Shown: positions 33,557-42,289, numbered from the stretch's first letter. The stretch is DNA of 64,000 nucleotides from Winogradskyella wandonensis (GCF_004346845.1 NZ_SMGI01000001.1:186001-250000), one strand, 5' to 3'. Translations and numbers: made by a program. The notes: a model not told the origin generated them from the sequence alone.

Positions 33557-34180
33557 ATGTCATTCAAAAAACTAAATCCACTATTAAAGGAAACGCTTGA
33601 GCAATTAAATTTTGAAGCACCCTTGCCATTTCAAAAAGAAGTATTACCAACTATAAAAAGTGGCGCTGATGCCTATATAATCGGCAAGAAAGGAAGCGGA
33701 AAGACAACTGCGCTCATTATTCATACTATAAATAAATTAAAAGCAGAAGCTTTTGAAGATTCGCCGAGAGCATTAATCATTGTTGAAAATCAAGAGAAAG
33801 TTCTTAAACTCGAAGAGGAATTCTTAAAATATACTGCCAATACAGATTTACGTGTCTACGCCACAAGCGAGCGTTACGATTTCGAAAAACAAAAAGTAGC
33901 TATTTATTATGGACAAGACATCGTTATTGGTACGCCGGCTTTTATTACAAAGTTATATTTTCAAAATGCATTGCATTTAGGGGAAATTCAGATTTTTGCT
34001 TTGGAGGATGCCGATTACTTAGGGCGCCACAACGCTTATAATCATATTTTAAGATTGACGGAAAGTATGGATAAGTTTCAGTCTATAATTATAGCGGACG
34101 ACTGGAATTCTAAGATTGCCAATTTCCAAAACGGCTATATGAGTAATGCTAGAGTTTTAAAATTAAAGAACCAAGATTAG
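33557..34180 (+). CDS. Single-domain DEAD-box-like ATPase with altered motif II
   Basis: The 207-residue protein matches only the first RecA-like domain of DEAD-box helicases. A Q-motif-like start (LNFEAPLPFQKEVLP) and Walker A IGKKGSGKTT (about 42-51) are present. Motif II reads L-E-D-A-D instead of V-D-E-A-D, and the SAT motif is replaced by IIADD. The second helicase domain is absent, and the next gene is unrelated. It may bind RNA or nucleotide without unwinding. The intact frame argues against a pseudogene. Confidence 0.8.
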   Translation: MSFKKLNPLLKETLEQLNFEAPLPFQKEVLPTIKSGADAYIIGKKGSGKTTALIIHTINKLKAEAFEDSPRALIIVENQEKVLKLEEEFLKYTANTDLRVYATSERYDFEKQKVAIYYGQDIVIGTPAFITKLYFQNALHLGEIQIFALEDADYLGRHNAYNHILRLTESMDKFQSIIIADDWNSKIANFQNGYMSNARVLKLKNQD

Positions 34181-34218
34181 CAAAAGCTTAATCAATATTT
34201 TCGGTAAGAACGAATACA

Positions 34219-34242
34219 AAATCCCTTTTCATCAAGGGATTT
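34219..34242 (+). terminator. Terminator of the DEAD-like gene
   Basis: AAATCCCTT/AAGGGATTT with a six-base loop is followed by further T residues. Confidence 0.88.
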
Positions 34243-34270
34243 TTCTATATTTAGTCATTCAAACTATATA

Positions 34271-35389
34271 ATGCTTGCAACAATTGAATATACAGTCACA
34301 ACAATAGTTTGCCTTATAACGGCGATTGTTATTCAGCGTATTTATATTAAAGAAAAAAATAGAGGCACAAACCCGAATGCCATTAACGGTATAAAATGGT
34401 TTGGACTGGCCATATTTGTTTGGGGATTAGGCGCATTGTTCAACGTTTTGTTTGTCAATATTCTTGAATGGGAAAGTTCCAATAAGTTGATTATTTATTA
34501 TGGCGTAGTCATTTCTATTGCAAACTCGTTATGTATTTTGTTGTCATTGCCATCAATCGAACACAACGAGTCCCGAAGCATGGTCGTGCGCCTTGTAGAA
34601 CGATTTTCTACTAAAGAATTCATTGGGCTTTATTCTGGCGTTTTGGGGATGATAGCATTTGTTTTTATAGCGGCATCATATACAAATGACAACATTAGTA
34701 ATAACTTTATTTGGTTAATAGATATTCCGGTTTCGGTATTTGTGGCATTATCGCTTTTGTACGAATTGAATAAAGCGTTTAAAAGTCGTCAGATGAAATT
34801 TATGTATCTGCCAACATTCGCATTATTCTTTTTGATAATTGTCGCAGTGACGCATCGCATTATTCCGCAAGACCAAGTCATCAATTATATTGACCAAGGA
34901 TTCTGGGCAGTTGTTGGTAGTATTACTTCAATCTCATTTAAGTTTCTGTTTATTTTATTGTTTTCAATCTTATTATATAGTTGGAAATTTTTATCTGAAA
35001 AAGAACAACAACAATCTTTAGTAAAACAATTATCTGATGAGAATTTAGAATTAAAAATTCAACTTTCTAAAACTGAATTGGCTAACGAAAGTCATTTAGA
35101 TACTATAAAATCTATGAAGACCGAGTTGGAAGAACTCAGAAAAAAGAGTGTTGTGGAATTATCTGACCGACAAAAAGAAGTCTTAGCCAATTTAGCATTA
35201 TTAGGAAAAGGGAAGTCTTATACAGAAGTAGCAGAGGCTATGCACATAAGTGTAGACGGTTTTCAAACACATATTTATCAAATTAAAAAACTTTTGAATA
35301 TAAGTGGTTCTGATGGAAAGGCGCAACTTATTGATTACGTAAAGTCTAATAATCTGCTTAAATATGCTACAATAAACTCTAATGATTAA
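34271..35389 (+). CDS. Seven-helix membrane regulator with coiled coil and LuxR DNA-binding domain
   Basis: The 372-residue protein has seven predicted membrane helices (about 3-24, 43-63, 73-93, 116-136, 145-165, 178-195 and 211-238). A charged coiled coil (about 242-292: KEQQQSLVKQLSDENLELKI) follows, then a LuxR-type helix-turn-helix (296-360: LSDRQKEVLANLALLGKGKS, then VAEAMHISVDGFQTHIYQIK). It would be a one-component membrane-bound transcription factor. The spacing of the seven helices recalls 7TM sensor modules. No signal is known, and the symporter downstream may be a target. Confidence 0.85.
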   Translation: MLATIEYTVTTIVCLITAIVIQRIYIKEKNRGTNPNAINGIKWFGLAIFVWGLGALFNVLFVNILEWESSNKLIIYYGVVISIANSLCILLSLPSIEHNESRSMVVRLVERFSTKEFIGLYSGVLGMIAFVFIAASYTNDNISNNFIWLIDIPVSVFVALSLLYELNKAFKSRQMKFMYLPTFALFFLIIVAVTHRIIPQDQVINYIDQGFWAVVGSITSISFKFLFILLFSILLYSWKFLSEKEQQQSLVKQLSDENLELKIQLSKTELANESHLDTIKSMKTELEELRKKSVVELSDRQKEVLANLALLGKGKSYTEVAEAMHISVDGFQTHIYQIKKLLNISGSDGKAQLIDYVKSNNLLKYATINSND

Positions 35390-35483
35390 GCATATGCTTA
35401 GCCATTATGTTTAAAAACAAACAGCAATACTTAACCTTTTGCTCTATTGATAATCTCCACAATTTGCTTAAAAATTTTTAGTC

Positions 35484-37028
35484 ATGTTTTTAAGCTTACA
35501 GAATCAATCATTAGATGAACAAATTGATACTCAATTTGGCAATGCCACAGAATGGTTTACGGATGCCATTCTAGCTCAAATTCCAATAACAGAAAGTGTT
35601 GGTTTACCTTGGGTACTCATCGTTCTAATTTTAGGGGCTACCTATTTTACGTCCTATTTTAAACTTATAAATTTTCGAGAATTTTTCACTGCAATTAGAG
35701 TTGCAAAAGGAAATTATGATAATCTAGAAAGTGGAGGTTTAGTTTCGGTTTCAAACATGGTTTCAACAATAGATGGTGACCAGCCCGACACTATTAGAGT
35801 CGAAGGTAAAGTCGAGGGTGAAGTAAGTCACTTTCAAGCCTTAACAGCCGCTGTTTCTGCAACTGTTGGTTTAGGTAACATCGCAGGAGTAGCTATAGCA
35901 TTATCTATTGGTGGACCTGGAGCCACGTTTTGGATGGTATTAGCAGGTCTACTAGGAATGTCTTCCAAATTCGTAGAATGTACTTTAGGTGTAAAATATC
36001 GTGAGGTTGATGAAAACGGTACTATTTATGGTGGGCCAATGTATTACCTAAAAAAAGGACTTAAAGAAAAAGGGTTTGATAAATTAGGAAAGGTACTGGC
36101 TATACTATTTGCCATAATGTGTATTGGAGGCTCTTTTGGCGGAGGTAATATGTTTCAAGCCAACCAAGCTTTTAAGTTATTCGAATATGTTACCGGAGGC
36201 GAAGCAAGTTTTCTATCCGGTCAAGGTTGGCTGTTTGGTTTAGTTATGGCCATTGCTGTAGGTGTTGTGATTATTGGAGGTATTAAGAAAATTGCCAAGG
36301 TTACAGATAAAGTTGTGCCAGTTATGGTTGTGGTCTATATTTTGGCAGTATTGACTATTTTAGGAATTAATTTTTCTAAAATTCCAAGTGCATTCGCTGC
36401 TATTTGGGATGGTGCATTTAGTCCAGAAGGCATTGGAGGTGGTTTTGTGGGCGTATTAATTCAAGGGTTTAAGCGTGCTGCGTTTAGTAACGAAGCAGGT
36501 ATTGGTAGTTCATCTATTGCGCACAGTGCTGTAAAAACCAGCTATCCAGCATCAGAAGGTTTGGTGGCCTTGTTAGAACCTTTTATAGACACGGTTTTGG
36601 TTTGTACAATGACAGCCTTAGTTTTAATTATTACAGGTAGTGTAGATACCTCAGTGGTTTTGAGTAATGAAGAAGGTGTTATACTTACAGCAACAGCGTT
36701 AGAAAGCGGAATTTCTTGGTTTCCATATTTGTTGTCCGTAGCTGTAATCCTATTCGCGTTTTCGTCAATGATATCTTGGTCTTATTACGGTTATCAGTCG
36801 TGGAGTTATTTATTCGGAAGAAAGAAATCTACAGCGTATACTTATAAAATCATATTCTGCATATTTACTATTATTGGTTCTGCTGCTACGCTAAACGCTG
36901 TTGTAGATTTTAGTGATGCAATGGTATTTGCAATGATGGTACCAAATATGATTGGACTTTTTTTACTTAGAAAAAAGGTACTTGAGGAGCTTAAAAAGTA
37001 TAAAGACTTAATTAAAGGGAAGCTTTAG
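35484..37028 (+). CDS. Alanine/glycine:cation symporter, AGCS family
   Basis: This inner-membrane transporter takes up alanine or glycine with Na+. The 514 residues form about eleven helices. Family motifs include FQALTAAVSATVGLGNIAGV near residue 115, GGPGATFWMVLAGLLGMSSK, YGGPMYYLKKGL, and FKRAAFSNEAGIGSSSIAHS near residue 330. It lies 94 bases after the membrane LuxR regulator on the same strand. Confidence 0.95.
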   Translation: MFLSLQNQSLDEQIDTQFGNATEWFTDAILAQIPITESVGLPWVLIVLILGATYFTSYFKLINFREFFTAIRVAKGNYDNLESGGLVSVSNMVSTIDGDQPDTIRVEGKVEGEVSHFQALTAAVSATVGLGNIAGVAIALSIGGPGATFWMVLAGLLGMSSKFVECTLGVKYREVDENGTIYGGPMYYLKKGLKEKGFDKLGKVLAILFAIMCIGGSFGGGNMFQANQAFKLFEYVTGGEASFLSGQGWLFGLVMAIAVGVVIIGGIKKIAKVTDKVVPVMVVVYILAVLTILGINFSKIPSAFAAIWDGAFSPEGIGGGFVGVLIQGFKRAAFSNEAGIGSSSIAHSAVKTSYPASEGLVALLEPFIDTVLVCTMTALVLIITGSVDTSVVLSNEEGVILTATALESGISWFPYLLSVAVILFAFSSMISWSYYGYQSWSYLFGRKKSTAYTYKIIFCIFTIIGSAATLNAVVDFSDAMVFAMMVPNMIGLFLLRKKVLEELKKYKDLIKGKL

Positions 37029-37030
37029 TT

Positions 37031-37426
37031 TTAGAGCGTCAACATCCAATGACGCTGAAGCTTTCTAAATTTCTTAAGCTCTTTTCTAAGAATTGGTAAA
37101 TAATCGCGACCGTTACTTTTAGTGTTTTCTAGGCGTTTACAATTTTTATACAAACGATACGTTAAGCGGTCTAAACTCTCAATGTGCTTGTGCTTCTTGT
37201 CCGAAAAGCGTTCGCGCTCTGCATTAAGAATTTCTGGAGCTAAATTTGAAGATTGCTGAATAATATCCCCAGTAAAATAGATATCGTTATTCTCCTTGCC
37301 ATCAATATTTAAAACACACAAATCGTCACTCAAGTATGTGGAAATACTTCGCGATAAAAGAAAAATATCCATAGCTTTCTGATAAAGCGGAATATTTGAA
37401 AGATTTGATGGTATTGAATAGTTCAC
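37031..37426 (-). CDS. Helical protein of unknown function
   Basis: The 131-residue protein is predicted all-helical. It begins LSNIPLYQKAMDIFLLSRSI, has a charged middle (LNAERERFSDKKHKHIESL) and a strongly basic end (RKELKKFRKLQRHWMLTL). The start loosely recalls four-helix-bundle (23S rRNA intervening-sequence) proteins, but I would not assign it. It is convergent with the AGCS gene, two bases away. Confidence 0.7.
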   Translation of the reverse strand: MNYSIPSNLSNIPLYQKAMDIFLLSRSISTYLSDDLCVLNIDGKENNDIYFTGDIIQQSSNLAPEILNAERERFSDKKHKHIESLDRLTYRLYKNCKRLENTKSNGRDYLPILRKELKKFRKLQRHWMLTL

Positions 37427-37542
37427 CTATATAGCAAATTTTACACGAATTTAGTTACTTGAACCTAGTTTATGCTTTAGTATTTAAAGTAATTATGTAT
37501 TTTTACTTTAATTTATGTGTTAATTTTTGTAAAAAAGTTTAA

Positions 37543-37986
37543 ATGAAAATAGATTCACTTAATTGGCAGATTTTAAAGTGTTTACAGGAAAATGCTCGGA
37601 TGACAAATGTCGAAATAGGAAGGCGTATAGGCGTGAGTTCTCCAGCCGTAGCTGAACGTATAAAAAAAATGGAAGATGCCGAAATTATTCAGTCATATAA
37701 AACTCTAATCTCACCTTTTGCTGCGGGATATCAACTTAAAGCCATTATTACACTTCGTGCTTTTATGGGCATGTTAAAACCGTTTTTAGAGAAGGTAAAA
37801 ACGTATGATGAGGTTATTAATTGTTACCGTATTACAGGAAACGAAAACATTGTGATGGAAGTGGTTTTAAAAAACCAATCGCACTTAGAAAAATTTATTG
37901 ACCAGCTTATTGTATATGGCGAAACGAAAACACAGATTGTGTTATCTCATGTGGTAAATCATAACGTGGTAAAACCCTTGAAATAA
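37543..37986 (+). CDS. Lrp/AsnC family transcriptional regulator
   Basis: The 147-residue protein has an N-terminal helix-turn-helix (DSLNWQILKCLQENARMTNV, then SSPAVAERIKKMEDAEII) and a C-terminal RAM ligand-binding domain (LKAIITLRAFM, then YRITGNENIVMEVVLKN). Members respond to amino acids. It ends one base before the convergent DJ-1/PfpI gene, so the neighbours do not share a promoter. Confidence 0.94.
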   Translation: MKIDSLNWQILKCLQENARMTNVEIGRRIGVSSPAVAERIKKMEDAEIIQSYKTLISPFAAGYQLKAIITLRAFMGMLKPFLEKVKTYDEVINCYRITGNENIVMEVVLKNQSHLEKFIDQLIVYGETKTQIVLSHVVNHNVVKPLK

Positions 37987-37987
37987 A

Positions 37988-38731
37988 TTATTCCACCACA
38001 ATGTGAGGAACATTATCTAAATTCCAATCGATGACTAAACCACCAGCTAAACTCTGAGCGATTTCTTTTCCGTATAAATATTCGCAAAGATAGAGCGCAG
38101 CTTCAAAAGATTTTGCGCCACCTGCTGAAGTAATGTATTTACCGTCATGTACAAAAAGAACATCTTTTCTAATAAGTAAATCTGGGTAACGCTCACGCAT
38201 TTTATCTATATCACTTGGGAACGTTGTAGACACTTTTTCTTTGAGTAGTCCAGCTTCAGCTAAAACAAAAGCGCCATCACAATGTGAGGTTACAAATTGA
38301 GCATCTTTATCAACTTTTTTCACAAAGTCAATCATCGCTTTATCGTCTAAATCTGAGTCTAAATGATGCTCGGCGCTTGGCACAACAAGAATATCAATCT
38401 TTGGTAATTTGTCAGAAATATAATTGTAATCTGGAAGTATTCGCATGCCTTCAAAAGTCGTAATTTGGTCGTCTGTATTCGCAACCGTAAACACATTCAT
38501 AGCTTTGATATTTTCTCTAAAAATCGTATGCTGAAAAATGTCGTAAGGCGCTGTTAATTCTGTATTGTAAGTACCATCCATAATAAGAAACGCCACATTA
38601 TAGCGCTTTGGCTCTAATTTTGGAAATTGTTTTTCTACAAACGTATTATCTGTTTCAGAATGTTCTGTTTCTTTTTTATCGTTACAGCTTAAGCTTAAAA
38701 AAGCTAAGGCGACTATAAGCAGTTTTTTCAT
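37988..38731 (-). CDS. DJ-1/PfpI-fold lipoprotein
   Basis: The 247-residue protein has a lipobox cysteine at residue 16 (LSLSCND). Its class I glutamine amidotransferase-like domain has the nucleophile-elbow C151 preceded by H150 (VTSHCDGAFVLAEAGLL). It resembles the sensor half of GlxA/AraC-type DJ-1 proteins, but no DNA-binding domain follows, and it is exported. It is one base downstream of an MFS transporter gene and clearly in its operon. Enzymatic role is unknown. Confidence 0.85.
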   Translation of the reverse strand: MKKLLIVALAFLSLSCNDKKETEHSETDNTFVEKQFPKLEPKRYNVAFLIMDGTYNTELTAPYDIFQHTIFRENIKAMNVFTVANTDDQITTFEGMRILPDYNYISDKLPKIDILVVPSAEHHLDSDLDDKAMIDFVKKVDKDAQFVTSHCDGAFVLAEAGLLKEKVSTTFPSDIDKMRERYPDLLIRKDVLFVHDGKYITSAGGAKSFEAALYLCEYLYGKEIAQSLAGGLVIDWNLDNVPHIVVE

Positions 38732-38732
38732 A

Positions 38733-39944
38733 TTAATAAAGTTCGTTTTTCTTCTTCAAAATTCGTTTTAAATATACCAAAAGTAAAACGCCTACAACTC
38801 CAAGCGCGCACATAAAGTACCAAGTAAATTCATAACCTAAATAGGCTGACATTTGTAAACCCGCATTATGCGAAAATATGCTTGCAATAGAAAACGCCAT
38901 AACATACATGGCGAGATATTCGCCTTGTTTTCCGCGTTTAGAACGATGCATGGCAAAAGCATTAGACATGGGGAAACCAATCATTTCGCCAATAGTCATT
39001 AGCACAATACCGATTACGAGTATACCGAGCCATGGTGTAATATTAAGTACAAAAAGACTTAAAATGGTAAGTGCTAATCCAAATAATGTGAGACCAATTT
39101 TTGTATAATTAGAGTTTTCTAACCAAGCAATAATGGGCATTTCGATTAAGAAAATGATAAGTCCATTTAGACCTAAAAGGTATCCAATTTCAGGCTCTGA
39201 TAATAGATGGATATCCTTGTAATAAAGAGGCATAGTTGAAAAGTACTGCATAAAAATGAATGCAAAAAGCACCATAGCCGCAAAGAAAATCCAATACGGT
39301 TTGTCTTTATTTACAGAAATAGGATTGTCATTAACGTCAGTGTCGACCGCTTTAGCTTTTCTCGGATTAAGAACGCTAACTAATAGTACTGTTGCCAGAA
39401 TACACGTTATGCCATCTACCCAAAATAAGCCACTATAACCAATAGTTGCAATAATGAGTCCACCAATGGCAGGTCCAGCCGAAAAGCCTAAATTAATAGC
39501 CAATCTAATCAAAGTGACAGACCTCGTTTTATTTTTGGGTTTACTATACACACTCATGGCAACGTACATGGCAGGTCTAAAAGTATCTGCAACAGTCATA
39601 ACCAAAAATATACCAATACATATTTGAGCAAACGTGTCTAAAAATTGTAGTCCAATAAATAGAAAACCTGTGGAAAGAAGACTCCTTACCATAACTTTAT
39701 AGTAACCGATTTTGTCTGTGAGCTTTCCACCAAGCCACGCACCAGCGACTGAGCCAAGTCCAAAGCAAGTCATTACCCAGCCAACATTGGTTTGGCTTAT
39801 TTTCATATCTTCTCTTAGGTACAACGACAAAAATGGAATTATCATCGTACCAGACCTGTTTATAAAGGTTATAAGCGCGAGCCACCAAACTTCAGTAGAT
39901 AAACCTTTGAAGGTGTTGATATAATTGGTGTAAAGTTTTTTCAT
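38733..39944 (-). CDS. Major facilitator superfamily transporter
   Basis: The 403-residue protein has twelve predicted helices. The loop 2-3 motif is present (GAWLGGKLTDKIGYYKVM), and helix 5 carries GFSAGPAIGGLI, the drug:H+ antiporter signature C. It is probably an efflux pump or a sugar/metabolite exporter. The mRNA start region contains a strong terminator hairpin and a possible antiterminator, which suggests regulation by attenuation. Confidence 0.9.
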   Translation of the reverse strand: MKKLYTNYINTFKGLSTEVWWLALITFINRSGTMIIPFLSLYLREDMKISQTNVGWVMTCFGLGSVAGAWLGGKLTDKIGYYKVMVRSLLSTGFLFIGLQFLDTFAQICIGIFLVMTVADTFRPAMYVAMSVYSKPKNKTRSVTLIRLAINLGFSAGPAIGGLIIATIGYSGLFWVDGITCILATVLLVSVLNPRKAKAVDTDVNDNPISVNKDKPYWIFFAAMVLFAFIFMQYFSTMPLYYKDIHLLSEPEIGYLLGLNGLIIFLIEMPIIAWLENSNYTKIGLTLFGLALTILSLFVLNITPWLGILVIGIVLMTIGEMIGFPMSNAFAMHRSKRGKQGEYLAMYVMAFSIASIFSHNAGLQMSAYLGYEFTWYFMCALGVVGVLLLVYLKRILKKKNELY

Positions 39945-39965
39945 TTTATAATAATCCTATAAATA

Positions 39966-39997
39966 AAAAGTCCGACACTGTTTGCTGTCGGACTTTT
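39966..39997 (-). promoter_or_regulatory. Terminator hairpin in the MFS operon leader (putative attenuator)
   Basis: A perfect 12-base stem, AAAAGTCCGACA/TGTCGGACTTTT with an eight-base loop, lies 21 bases upstream of the MFS start codon on the same transcript and is followed by a T-run on the minus strand. It lies in a divergent gap, so no gene ends here. Confidence 0.7.
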
Positions 39998-40040
39998 AAT
40001 GGGTTTTGGTTAGTTAAATATATCAACATTATAACACACA

Positions 40041-40075
40041 AAAAGTCCGCCTTCTATAGTTAGAAGTCTGCTTTT
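40041..40075 (-). promoter_or_regulatory. Upstream imperfect hairpin with antiterminator-like sequence
   Basis: CTTCTA/TAGAAG (40051-40066) lies in an imperfect hairpin. Its CGGACTTTT (minus strand of 40041-40049) is complementary to the left arm of the terminator hairpin downstream. The two could pair and prevent termination. Confidence 0.5.
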
Positions 40076-40154
40076 GATTACATGTTACAATCGAAAATTT
40101 CATTTAGTCTTGCGTTGATTTGCTCTCAAAACTATAAAAAAAATGTTTAAGTTG

Positions 40155-40162
40155 TATTTTTG
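40155..40162 (+). promoter_or_regulatory. -7 box of the DUF1684 gene
   Basis: TATTTTTG lies inside the longest open frame, which begins at 40143. The start codon is therefore the ATG at 40182, immediately in front of a lipoprotein signal. Confidence 0.75.
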
Positions 40163-40181
40163 GGATAGAAAAAAGGACGAT

Positions 40182-40781
40182 ATGAAATTTATTAATGCTT
40201 TAGTTTTGTTTGCTATTCTCTTTTCGTGTTCAGAGAAAAAACCGGCTGCAATCGGAGAAACGGCTTACCAGATTGAACAAAACAATATATTCAAGGACGC
40301 TTCAAAATCGCCTTTAAAGGCTAAGGATTTAAAAAACTTTGATGGTTTAGATTTCTTTCCATTCGATTCGAGTTATGTTGTCAAGGCTTCATTAAAGCGT
40401 ACTCCAGATTCAGAATGGTTTAACATGAAAACCACAACAGAGCGTTTATCTCGTGAACGTATATTTGGAGTTGCTATCTTTCAACTAAAAGGAAAGACAT
40501 ATCAATTAAACGTTTATCAAGGTGAAGAAAACCTGAATTCTGAGGCCTATAGGGATTATCTATTTTTACCTTTTTTAGATGATACTAACGGAGAGGAAAC
40601 CTATTCTGGTGGACGTTACATTGACCTAAGAATTCCTGAAAGCGATACTATACAGATAGACTTTAACAAAGCATACAATCCGCTTTGCGCGTTCAACGAA
40701 AAGTATTCTTGCCCAATTGTACCTCGCGTAAATTACCTAGATGCAAGAGTGGAAGCTGGAGTTAAGGCTTTTAAGAAGTAG
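40182..40781 (+). CDS. DUF1684 lipoprotein
   Basis: The 199-residue protein has a lipobox cysteine at residue 16 (ILFSCSEKK). The DUF1684 pattern follows: an N-terminal helix, FGVAIFQLKGKTYQLNVYQ, FLPFLDDTNGEETYSGGRYI, and the C-terminal signature NPLCAFNEKYSCPIVPRVN. Its role is unknown; members are thought to act in the envelope. The ATG at 40182 is chosen because the promoter lies downstream of the earlier ATG. Confidence 0.9.
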   Translation: MKFINALVLFAILFSCSEKKPAAIGETAYQIEQNNIFKDASKSPLKAKDLKNFDGLDFFPFDSSYVVKASLKRTPDSEWFNMKTTTERLSRERIFGVAIFQLKGKTYQLNVYQGEENLNSEAYRDYLFLPFLDDTNGEETYSGGRYIDLRIPESDTIQIDFNKAYNPLCAFNEKYSCPIVPRVNYLDARVEAGVKAFKK

Positions 40782-40785
40782 TAGG

Positions 40786-40813
40786 CAGTATTCAGTAACC
40801 AGTATTCAGTTAT
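40786..40813 (+). repeat. Two 14-base tandem repeats
   Basis: CAGTATTCAGTAAC (40786-40799) and CAGTATTCAGTTAT (40800-40813) directly follow the DUF1684 stop. They look like a minisatellite start rather than a regulatory site. Confidence 0.6.
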
Positions 40814-40843
40814 TAGTTTGAATAGAAAGTCTTTTAAATAGTT

Positions 40844-41209
40844 TTACTTCACCAAATACATGCCTCCAAATACAGCTAAAAAACCAACAACAAAGCTGCC
40901 AATTGTGTAGAGTGCAAACGACATAAAATCTCCTGATTTTAGAAATACATGGTTCTCGTAGGCAAAGGTTGAGAACGTCGTAAAGCCACCGCAAAAACCT
41001 GTAGCTAAAAGTAAGGTTTGAGACTCTGATAAACCTTCATTTTTTGCAGCAAGACCAAGTATAATTCCAATAAGTAAACTACCAACAACATTGGCGGCAA
41101 ATGTACCGTAAGGTATACCGTTTTCAGAACTGTTAAGCCATTTTCCTACCAAGAAGCGTAAAGCACTTCCTAATCCGCCACCTACAAAAACTAATAGTAA
41201 TTGTTTCAT
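40844..41209 (-). CDS. crcB: Fluoride ion channel CrcB/Fluc
   Basis: This inner-membrane dual-topology channel expels fluoride. The 121-residue protein has four helices and the family motifs GGLGSALRFLVG, YGTFAANVVGSLLIG and the pore segment GFCGGFTTFSTFAYE. It starts directly after the stop codon of the SRPBCC/GyrI-like gene, so both are in one operon. No crcB fluoride riboswitch was recognised upstream. Confidence 0.96.
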   Translation of the reverse strand: MKQLLLVFVGGGLGSALRFLVGKWLNSSENGIPYGTFAANVVGSLLIGIILGLAAKNEGLSESQTLLLATGFCGGFTTFSTFAYENHVFLKSGDFMSFALYTIGSFVVGFLAVFGGMYLVK

Positions 41210-42229
41210 TTATTTTACAGCTAAAAAGATTTCCGTAACCCAATCTGCAGGGTTTGGTTGACTAGTTGGATCAGTTAAATAAGATTCTAGCATCGGACCA
41301 TCTTCAATAAGTTCTAGATTGTTTTCAGCTATATAAGCCATGCCTTTTTCCCAAGCTTCTTTTAGATTTTCGTAATCCCCTTTTAAAGTCACTTTTACAG
41401 CTTTAAACGATTTTAGCTGACCGGTTAGAATTTCAGGTTCGTTTGTAATTATTTTAGAGCTTATTGGTACACCGCACGAAAACATCACAGCATTGTTAGC
41501 TTCATCCCATTGATGATAGAGTACAAAAGGCGCACCAGCAAACCTAATGTTATTGCTAATAGCATAGCCACCTACTTTAGGAAACATCTGTTGCATTTTC
41601 TCCTTAAAATTAGACATTTTGCTAGACGTAGTATTATAAAGATAAAATCCACCACTATGCTCTGTTATACCATCAACAGCAATAGAATAACGTTTCATAT
41701 CTTTCTGAATTTGTTCATCTAGGAGCTCTAAACTTCTTTCGTAATGTGGCCCAATTTGTTTTTCCATGCCTCCTGTAAGCGTTACATAGGCTTTAAAGCC
41801 AAACGGTAAATCTTTTCCCGATATTTTCCAGTTAACAGTTGTGCTTCCATCATCATTTGCTATAAAATTCCATTTCACGTTAGATTTAGGGTAGTCCGAA
41901 AACTGCATTTCTTGAATGATAGAGTCATTTTTGGCTGCTGCTACTGTGGTCATCGTACCAACATCACCGTCTTGTGTCCAAGAATACAAACCGCCAACAC
42001 CGCTAGTTTTTTCAGACAGAGAAATATTAATATCTGCATCTTCTTCTTTCCAAGAATTCCAAGCTTCCCAATTTTTAAAATCAATAACATTATTATAAAC
42101 AACAGATATAGGCGCCTTAATCGTTCTGCCGCGTTCTACTTCGTAAGAATTGGGTTGTACCGCAATATAGATAGCAAGTCCAATAACAATAATTAAGAGC
42201 AGAAAAATGATATATTTTAAAGCTTTCAT
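41210..42229 (-). CDS. Membrane-anchored SRPBCC plus GyrI-like domain protein
   Basis: The 339-residue protein has one N-terminal membrane anchor (about 5-24), then a polyketide-cyclase/SRPBCC domain (about 30-175: KAPISVVYNNVIDFKNWEAW). A GyrI-like small-molecule-binding domain follows (about 180-339: VGGYAISNNIRFAGAPFVLY and GMAYIAENNLELIEDGPMLE). Such pairs occur in Bacteroidota with unknown ligands. It is translated just before CrcB. Confidence 0.85.
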   Translation of the reverse strand: MKALKYIIFLLLIIVIGLAIYIAVQPNSYEVERGRTIKAPISVVYNNVIDFKNWEAWNSWKEEDADINISLSEKTSGVGGLYSWTQDGDVGTMTTVAAAKNDSIIQEMQFSDYPKSNVKWNFIANDDGSTTVNWKISGKDLPFGFKAYVTLTGGMEKQIGPHYERSLELLDEQIQKDMKRYSIAVDGITEHSGGFYLYNTTSSKMSNFKEKMQQMFPKVGGYAISNNIRFAGAPFVLYHQWDEANNAVMFSCGVPISSKIITNEPEILTGQLKSFKAVKVTLKGDYENLKEAWEKGMAYIAENNLELIEDGPMLESYLTDPTSQPNPADWVTEIFLAVK

Positions 42230-42289
42230 AGGGGATTGATTTTAGTTATAAATCAAAGATAGCAATTTTAAGGTATGTCTTTTTAGTGT

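Noticed and set aside
33557..34180. Frameshifted or truncated helicase pseudogene
   Set aside because: The frame is intact, ends cleanly before a terminator, and no helicase C-terminal domain is found in any frame downstream.
40786..40813. CRISPR-like or regulatory repeat after the DUF1684 gene
   Set aside because: There are only two imperfect 14-base units without spacers. This is a simple tandem duplication.
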